Shown: in pieces, positions 57,201 through 64,000 of the stretch
Numbering within the stretch: the first letter of the stretch is position 1
Layout: every line of letters starts with the position of its first letter
Assembly (NCBI GenBank): GCA_037447655.1
Contig: JBBHKE010001960.1
Span: 139,647-203,646, forward strand
Direction: 5' to 3'
Source of the DNA: Zygnema cylindricum
Lineage: Eukaryota > Streptophyta > Zygnematophyceae > Zygnematales > Zygnemataceae
DNA: 64,000 nucleotides
The notes under the pieces: generated by a model
Databases searched by the model: none
Told to the model about the DNA's origin: nothing
Seen by the model: the letters and a program-made list of their open reading frames with translations, nothing else
Translations under genes and position numbers: made by a program

Positions 57201-57753
57201 CCTGCGGAAAACATCTATTCTATAGAGAGGAACGATACAAATCATTTTTTTTCTTTTATTCCATAGTTTTTTTTCCACTTTATTCAAAAACTAGTTCTTG
57301 ATTCAAAAGAAAAAAAAAATGAAAAAATGAAATGAATTTATAAATAAAAACGCCACTAATGCAATGTAATGTGAAAATATGCGTTTGTAAATAGTGAATT
57401 TAACAACACTGATTCTCTTCTGGTTTTTTTCTTGTTATTTTATATGCCATAGAATATAAATAAAAAATGAGTCTTAAGATGTTGATTTTAATAACACTGA
57501 TTTCTTTCTTTCTCTTCCAATAATAACAGGGCTACCTCCACTACCCCTTCCCCTTCCACAAAAAAAACCTTCTCCCTCTCGTCCTCCCTCTCGTCCTCCT
57601 CCTCGCCCTCCTCGTCTGCTTTCTTCTCCACGATCAACTCCCTTGACGCCATCCACATTTTCTCTCCCGTCACGTCTCTCTCCCTCTCCGTCACGATCCC
57701 GACCACCACACCCTCCTCCAATCCGTCTTCCTCCACCCCCAACAACCCCTTAG
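54259..57753 (+). CDS. Secreted protein with three CBM18 (hevein-like) modules and proline-rich tail, ~244 aa
   Basis: Exons: 54259-54385, 54826-54951, 55233-55364, 55931-56056, 57530-57753. Every junction is phase 1. Exon 1 encodes a membrane-type signal region (LRLSIILTLIFTFLLFVDGG). Exons 2, 3 and 4 each encode one complete eight-cysteine module: CGPSAGGVVCPYYLPCC..CQPLYGYC, CGPENGGKKCPGNLCC..GCQAGFGRC, CGINDFG..CSNGACCNNGYC..GCEPEFGNC. Exon 5 encodes a Pro/Arg/Ser-rich tail (PSRPPSRPPPRPPR, PPHPPPIRLPPPP) ending at TAG 57751. Hevein domains joined to a Hyp/Pro-rich part are known from solanaceous chimeric lectins. Predicted role: binding chitin or wall glycans outside the cell. Module 1 lacks the aromatic residues hevein uses for chitin. 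Exon 1 resembles exon 1 of the divergent neighbour, donor region included. Exon 5 is the least certain. Confidence 0.78.
54400..54840. repeat. ~105-bp tandem repeat with decoy 3' splice sites
   Basis: GCAGAAC occurs at 54507, 54613, 54716 and 54822 (spacing 106, 103, 106), with an earlier degenerate unit near 54401. The last is the true acceptor of CBM18 exon 2. Units share GGCTCCATT and GTACTTGTGAATACGGACAG words and fill most of intron 1. Confidence 0.8.
54967..55115. repeat. Two-unit ~79-bp repeat in intron 2 of the CBM18 gene
   Basis: CCATAGTTCACCATTATTAGTG and CCATAGTGTACAATTATCAATG start units 79 bp apart, each followed by GACAT(T/C)TTTGT-like words. Confidence 0.6.
56065..57215. repeat. 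CT-rich low-complexity intron tract (~1.1 kb)
   Basis: Irregular CCCTCTCC repeats fill intron 4 of the CBM18 gene except for a short AT-rich island at about 56225-56365. Proline/serine-rich or glycine-rich open frames here are composition artefacts. Confidence 0.85.
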
Positions 57754-60700
57754 GGATAGCTTGAGTCAGCCGTTGGAGCGATCCGTAGGAAATTCTTGTA
57801 CCGTTGCAAAAATGGGTAGATGTAGTACAAGTAGTTATGATAGGTGACTACATGAATCACATAGGATTAGTTTAACAATGGGAAGGAAGGTTGAGGGAAC
57901 ATCCATAGTAGAGAGAAAGAAGTGTCTTTTCTCCCCCCAACATCATCTTGTCAAGTTCCTCCTCCTCATTGATCTCCTCCTCCCTCCTTCCCCTCAATCA
58001 TCTCCTCCTTCACAATCTTTTCCAACATCACTACCACCACCACTTAAAATGTATTAATGGTCTACTTCCATAAGACCCATAAATCAATAAACAAGCAGAA
58101 AAATATAATACTGATGAAATAGACGGAAAGCGATATGATAAGAGGTATAAAAGGAAGAGAGAGAAAGAGAGGGAGAGAGAGAGGGGGAGGGAGTGAGGGA
58201 GTCAAAAATGGAGGGAGAGAGAGGGAGAGAGAGAGGGGGAGGGAGCGAGGGAGACAAAGAGGGAGGGAGAGAGAGGGAGAGTGAGAGGGGGGGTAGAGAG
58301 TGGGGGCGAAAGTTAGGGCGAGAGAGAGGGAGAGGTGGTGGAGAGGGATTGGGAGAGGGAGAGGGAAACAATTATGTATTTTTTTAACGGTTCATGTATT
58401 TCTAGACAGGATTTTACGAGGATCATGTTCAAGGTCCTCTACTTTTTATATTTTTAGAAAGGTACACTGCCCATCGCTATGAGAGTTCAACATTTCTTAT
58501 CTGTTAAAGTTTTTTAGCTTGTCAACCGTTGGATTTTCGTTTTAGGCAAGCAATCGAAAGGTAACATTCTAGCCTTTCAATTGTGATATTGAAAAAGTAA
58601 GCAGAGAAATGTGTAGTAAGAAAAACTTTTTTGACGGCCCGGAAATTATTTAACACTAACGGGGAGAGTCATTGCGCTATATTGCTTCGTAGTACCATGA
58701 CCAATCGTGTCATTTGAGGTGGACTCGGAATTGAGCTTCCCTGTACTTTAATCGTCGTAGAGGCGAATACCTTTAAAAATCATAAAGAACTGTATTATAA
58801 ACGTGCGATTGGTTTAGGGTTTAAGGTTTAGGGTTTTATGCAAATGTAGTGTACCTCGGGGAGGCAAGCAGCCACGATTGGTGTGGTTCTTTGAGAAATT
58901 TTGCCACGTGGTAGGTAGTGCAAAATAGGATTTTAAAAGGCGTCACATTATATCGCACATATTCACCTAGGGATCGACGGCACAACCGAGGAGATCTCTT
59001 AACTCTAGACCCCAAATTTTGTCCGAATTTTTGGTTTTTCAAATGACAACCAAGGAAAATAAATAGTACAAAGCTTATCCAGGAATCAATGGGGCTAAAA
59101 TGTTATTAGAGATGCGTCCAGCGCAGCAGACGCCTGTCAATTTGTAGTTCATTGGACCCCTCAATTTATACAACCTAAATTTCAATTTGTAACGTTAAAA
59201 AATTTTGTACTAGAAAATTGTCGGAAAATGGTCAAGTGACTAACGGCTTGTTGAGATGCTCATGTGAATTTGGTGTGTAGTAAATCGACTAGGTGTACGA
59301 GAAGTTTGTAAGGAGAATGTTAGTATTCAATTCAGTTTCTAGGATCGTATCACACTCTACTTATATATTTGAAGTTGGTGAAAAGGCTGTTGTGTAAACA
59401 GACATTTCTCTTGGTTTATATATACATAGATTCTTGAGAAGTAAAATCTATCTTGTGGTAAGGTTTTTTGAATTCCAAATTGTTTCTTTCTTTTCTATGT
59501 TTGGTTTTCTTTGTGAATAATTTTTCGATTACTCATCATTGAGATAGTAAAAACCAGCAGTGGGCTTACACGGCCTTTGGAAGTTTCCCATTACATCTAC
59601 TCTCCCATTTCATTGCGTGCTGCCTTTTTTCATTTTTCTTAAAAAATATTTGAGTGATTCACAATGATTACAACATTATAATTATAACTAAAATAATTCT
59701 CACAGTAGTTGTTTCCTTCATTCCTACAGCGATACACGTACTTCAAAGCATTAAAAAAAAATCCACAATGTCTTCAAATCCATAAAAATACAAATATTTT
59801 GGTTTAATATGGTTTTCTATTTAATCCTTGTTTTCTCATTTGTGGATGTTTTAATTGGAGGTAGAAGAAACTAAAAAGTTACAAAAGGTGATATCAGTTT
59901 AGTTTTTAACTTTCGTCAAATATAGGGGACTGCAAAAAAAAAAAACAGCTTTCACATGTACACATCGAAATCTACAATTCTGAGATGTCCACATTTCAAA
60001 TGTAAAATAAAAAAAATCAAGAATTTCCAATATCCAAATGCAAAAAGTACAATTTCAGATGCCCTATTTTCTTATGAACTATTTAAAAATACAAACATCA
60101 AATGTTCAAATTGACAAATTTCCAAATTTCTATTTCAAACGTACGAATTTTGAATGGACTAGGATGAGATTAGCAGATTCCAGCCAAACGAATTTGACAA
60201 AAAGGAATTTGCGATAAAGAATATTCAAATGTAGCAAAGTTGCTCTAAAATGTTCACAAATGCTCAAATTTCAAATGTACATTCCACTAAATAACATTTG
60301 TCAGGTCCAAGATCCCATATATATGTGACACGATAAATTTTGATTTCACACCTAGATTTAGAAGAAAAACTAATAGCAAAAACTATAACATTCATTTACT
60401 TATAGTGTAAGTTCCTTGGTATCTTACACACTCATAAACTTATAAATATCTATATATATAAGATAAAAATCTACAATATGTCTTGTAAAGCTATCTGAAT
60501 AATTTTCTATTTCTAACAAAACTCCAAAAACAATTCTTGATGGAAATCCCCATATGGAAATTCCCAAAGAAAACGTCCAAGGGAAAAATCCCAATAAAAC
60601 AACACCGACCAAGGCAAAACTCCCAACATAACTTCTTAAGGATCATAAATCCTAACATATCATATCATTTCAAGGAACATAACTATCATAAAGCCCAGCA

Positions 60701-60776
60701 TAACTCCCAAATGGAGTAGCAAAGCTCCCAATATAACATCCAACGGAACTAACATTGATCCAACATGGAACTACGT
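57754..60776. other. 3-kb intergenic region
   Basis: A GA-rich tract lies at about 58155-58370. At 58463 a MITE family 2 terminal sequence (TACACTGCCCATCGCTAT) begins, with no clean opposite end. The rest is AT-rich and no gene is supportable. Confidence 0.5.
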
Positions 60777-61476
60777 TTAGACACATCCAGTAACCAATTT
60801 CTTAGCACTCGAAATGCAAGTTTTGACACAAATTCGAGTACCGACCGCCCAATTAGCTCCTGTACCCAAACAATATCCTGCATTCACTCCCAAACAGCTT
60901 TGCCACGTGGAAGCAGATCTCATGCCGCAGAACTTTGCCATCACAAACTGACACGTGTCACCTTTCTGCCAGCTGTAAGTGTAGGTGGGGCACGCTAGGA
61001 GACGACGGAAACCGCCACGAAGACCTGCGCAATACGGAAATGGAAAGAGAGAAAACGGAAATGCTAAGGAAACCGTGCTGGAAATTGGAGGAAACGCATT
61101 TATTTTCAAAAGAATAAAAGAAAAAAGATGCGAAAATAAAAAAGGACAAACCCTCTCCTCTCCCTCTCCCTCTCCCTCTCCCGCTCCTCCTCCCCCTCCC
61201 CCTCCCTATCCTCCCCCCATCCCTCCCTCAGTCTCTCCCCCTGCCTGCCCCTCCCTCCCCCCCTCTCCCTCTCCCTCCTTATTCTATCTCTTCTCTCTCT
61301 CTATCTTCTCTCTCCCTCTTACTTTGCTTTTCTAATTGACTCCATCGATCCATCCCTGCCACGTTTCCTTCTCCAACTGCCACGTGGACCTCGTTTCCCT
61401 GTGCTGCCACGTGGACATTTGCCCAAACGGAAGCCATCATAAAGAACAAAAACACGTGTCCTTGTCGGTGAGCCAT
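60777..61476 (-). CDS. Small secreted LysM-domain protein, 133 aa, two exons
   Basis: Exon 1 (61323-61476) encodes a signal peptide, MAHRQGHVFLFFMMASVWAN then HVAAQG, and ends phase 1 at GTAAGA. Exon 2 (60777-61024) begins phase 1 after GCGCAG and encodes one LysM: CPTYTYSWQKGDTCQFVM, then AVGTRICV near the end, followed by KTCISSAKKLVTGCV and a stop. The GDTC...VG..IC(V) pattern and spacing fit LysM. Small secreted LysM proteins bind GlcNAc polymers (chitin, peptidoglycan). The six-plus cysteines suggest an extracellular, disulfide-stabilised fold. The 298-bp intron holds a CT-rich tract. Its proximity to two CBM18 genes suggests a chitin-recognition theme, which is inference. Confidence 0.78.
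61150..61320. repeat. CT-rich tract in LysM gene intron
   Basis: Irregular CCCTCTCC repeat filling more than half of the 298-bp intron. Read on the sense (minus) strand it is purine-rich and ends just after the donor. Confidence 0.8.
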
Positions 61477-64000
61477 TTTTGACGGTCTAAAGCTACTTGT
61501 CGGAGCCGAGCGTCAAATTTTGGACGTCAAGTTCTTCAAATAAAGCCGATTGTTATGTCTCATAGCCTGCCGACAGTAGGAAAGAGAGAGAGAGAGAGGG
61601 AGAGGGAGAAAGAGAGAGAGGGAGAGAGAGGGAAGAGGGCCAAAAGTGGTCATTTCAACGGCGTTTTTCGATGATTGGGCAGATGTGACGGTCCAGATCA
61701 TATCCGTTAGGATCGTACGGCCACTAACTGCCAAAAATTATTGAAAATGGCCTTTGAAATGACCTTTTTTGGCTCCGGATGGAGCGGAGCGATTAGGGTT
61801 TGGGCTCCGTTGGGCCATTTTGCGGGTTAAAAAAAAAAAAAAAAAAAAAAAGAAAATGCGCGTTTCAAAAATTGACCTGATTAGTGGAACACAGCACGAA
61901 GCGCTTCAATTTTTTTGGCCCTTTGGAATTAGACGCGTGGCGAATACAAACAAAAAGGAATTGAATGAGGGGCAGAATTAAAAAAAAAATCTGAAAGTTT
62001 TCATTAATAAGCGTCTGCTTTAGGGCGTGTTCCCATGTGTTCTAAGTAAGGGTTTTTTTCCGTCGTTTACAGAAAAAATGGGACTTTCCAACGAGAAAAT
62101 ATTACGCCGTACTAAAAATGGGCAAAAGCCCAAAAACATTTTGAGTCATCTTGGAACTTGAAAGGTACGGCGATTTGGCAGTATTATCATCGCGACCCAC
62201 TTCCAGCTCATCTTCACACTTGCACTGGAATCAAATCGCGACCTGATTTTAATCAAAATACTACCCTATTGATGAATAGAAAGCCTGGATTGCACGCGTC
62301 AAAATTTTCAGTTTTTTTTTTGCAGTTGGGAGAATACACGAAAGAAAATTGTTTGTCCGTTTGCTTATGTTGTCCACGTGTGGGCGTCTACAAATGTCCG
62401 TTTTTGTCCCATTATGTCAGGAGCTCGTTGCGGCGTACAAATGTCCGCAGTTTGTCGGCGTCTACAAGTGTCGCAAATATTGGCCACGTGTACAACTGCC
62501 ACATATTCGAAATAATGAACGCGCAAGTAACGATTGACATAGGCACACTTTGAAAAGTACACCGTAAAATCAGCGGTAAAATACAATATAACGTTTCAAA
62601 ACATCGTTTACATGGGAACACGGCCTTTAGCGTCCAATTTTTTTTTTGAAATTCCTAAATTTTGCGCGAGGCAGTTTGTCGGCTCGATAGAGAAAAGTAT
62701 CTCAAAAGTTTTACTGGCAATTTATTGTTTTTTTTTTTTTTCTGTTTTTAGGTTTTCATTATTGACACGTGGAATAAAAATACAGGTTCGCCGAATTTCC
62801 CGCGGCTTTACTCATTGAGCCTTTGAGGAACTATTTTTTTCCGGGCCAATAGTTTTGAAAGCAAAGGTTTTTTTTGAAAACAAGAGTTTTTTAACTCCCA
62901 AATTGGCCAAATTTAGCTCCCGAACCCAGCCTTTATCGAATTTTTTTTGTGTTTCTTCTCAATTTTGTCATTTTCTCCCGTAGTTTTGACTTGTGACTTT
63001 GGATTTTTTTGAGTTGCGAATCGTGACTTCCAAGATCAAACTTTTTATTCTATTTGCATTGCACCTCTGAAGGACATGTACGGATATACCTATTTCTTGT
63101 ACGGACAACGACTTTCACCACTAAATAGGATTGCCGCCGTCGCTTTCAAATGTGGTTATCTGTAAGACGTCAAATCAGTAATCATTATTTCCCGGTCGAA
63201 AGTAAACCACAACGACATTGCGAGAAGGCAAATTGGTACACCACTCGTCGTTATTAGTGTTCAAAAAGTATAATTTAGTCTTCATAAAGCCATTTTGTGT
63301 ATTTGTATCGAACAAAACGAAAACATTAACATTAATTTTGACACCCTAACGCCAATTTGTGTGTGGCATCAACATTGTTTCAACTGCAAGTGTACGGAAT
63401 GAAAATTTCTTTCAAAAAAAGCGATGGAAAAAACCATCAAGGTACAAAGCCGTATCGGGTAAAATTATATCGCGATAAATTTGATATTCGATATATAGAT
63501 ACATCGCTCTAGGACAAAAGTATTATATCGCAATACATTCGGTAAAAATATTTGATACGGTAATCGCACGATACATAGCACGGCAAATCGTACGGTAAAT
63601 CATACGGAAATCCTCGCCTCCCACTCCCCTCCACCATCTAAGCACGCGCCACGCGGGCTTTTGATATTTTTTTTCCACTTTAAGTCACTTTGAAATATCG
63701 CGATAGAAATATATCGAATTATCGGTCGATATATCACTTAAATATTGCGAAATTGAACTTCTCAATATGTTGCTGCAATATATCGATTATCGGGTAACCA
63801 AAATTAGGTACATATCAAATATCGGCAAGAGGTCCTCAATACACAACACTATATAAAGGGGTTCAAAAAACAAAAAAAAATGCTTAAGACTACTAAAGCC
63901 AAAGGAGACTAAGGCGAATAAAACATGTAAAGATGGTGAATCTAAGTGAAATAATTGCCAAAAATAAATAAATTTAACAAATATGACAAAATACTAACTG
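61477..64000. other. Noncoding, dispersed repeats
   Basis: A GA-rich run lies at about 61575-61635. About 62040-62640 repeats the block at 53080-53860 (GAGAAAATATTA.GCCGTAC, GGCGTCTACAA). About 63455-63860 repeats the CGATATATCG block of 52585-52760 and ends the same way (TACACAACACTATAT). A MITE family 1-like end starts near 63239. No gene seen. Confidence 0.55.

Noticed and set aside
56733-57266. 177-aa Pro/Ser-rich frame
   Set aside because: Low-complexity CT tract within an intron. I considered it as an extension of the proline-rich tail, but the phase-matched exon at 57530 explains the tail better.
1-64000. CRISPR arrays, operons, prophage, bacterial regulatory sites
   Set aside because: The DNA is eukaryotic nuclear (spliceosomal introns, intron-bearing tRNA, LTR elements). 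No spacer-repeat structure seen.

Overview
The window is nuclear DNA of a green plant. Evidence: a tRNA-Met(CAT) gene with a plant-style intron, a SART3 gene of 16 GT-AG exons, CNOT9/Rcd1 sequence closest to the plant form as I remember it, hevein-type (CBM18) and LysM chitin-binding genes, Ty1/copia LTR elements and many MITEs. Introns run from about 90 bp to over 7 kb and the DNA is AT-rich. I cannot name the species. Exon coordinates come from reading splice sites and phases by eye.

0-5 kb: an unidentified intronless gene (minus strand), a TA-flanked MITE and two tandem intron-containing tRNA-Met genes, one of them decayed. 5.3-18.6 kb: a complete 16-exon SART3 homologue (U4/U6 snRNP recycling, minus strand), with several MITEs, two foldbacks and a decayed exon duplicate in its introns. 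18.6-19.8 kb: a head-to-head promoter region with a 33-bp tandem repeat and a telo-box. 19.8-27.7 kb: two convergent CNOT9/Rcd1 genes (CCR4-NOT subunit). The first is highly conserved but lacks one conserved block at its 5' end. The second is strongly diverged and carries a frame lesion.

28-44 kb: repeats. These are a 545-bp tandem duplication, hAT-type MITEs with perfect 8-bp target duplications, a decayed copia element, a solo LTR, a second decayed copia element carrying a nested reverse solo LTR, a 773-bp assembly gap, and a ~690-bp direct repeat.

44-61.5 kb: a group of small secreted chitin-binding proteins. Two hevein-like genes are divergent. The minus-strand gene (signal peptide plus one CBM18 module, 95 aa) has its two exons separated by a 7.3-kb intron holding an intact, young copia element in antisense. 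The plus-strand gene (signal peptide, three CBM18 modules, proline-rich tail, about 244 aa) uses phase 1-1 module exons. A minus-strand two-exon gene encodes a small secreted LysM protein. None of these three genes is apparent as a single open frame; they appear once phases are matched across splice sites. 61.5-64 kb is repeat-rich noncoding DNA.

The copia family is unusual. Its polyprotein frame starts inside the 5' LTR and reads through a primer-binding site complementary to the anticodon arm of initiator tRNA-Met (a half-tRNA primer site), and its protease motif is DSS rather than DSG.
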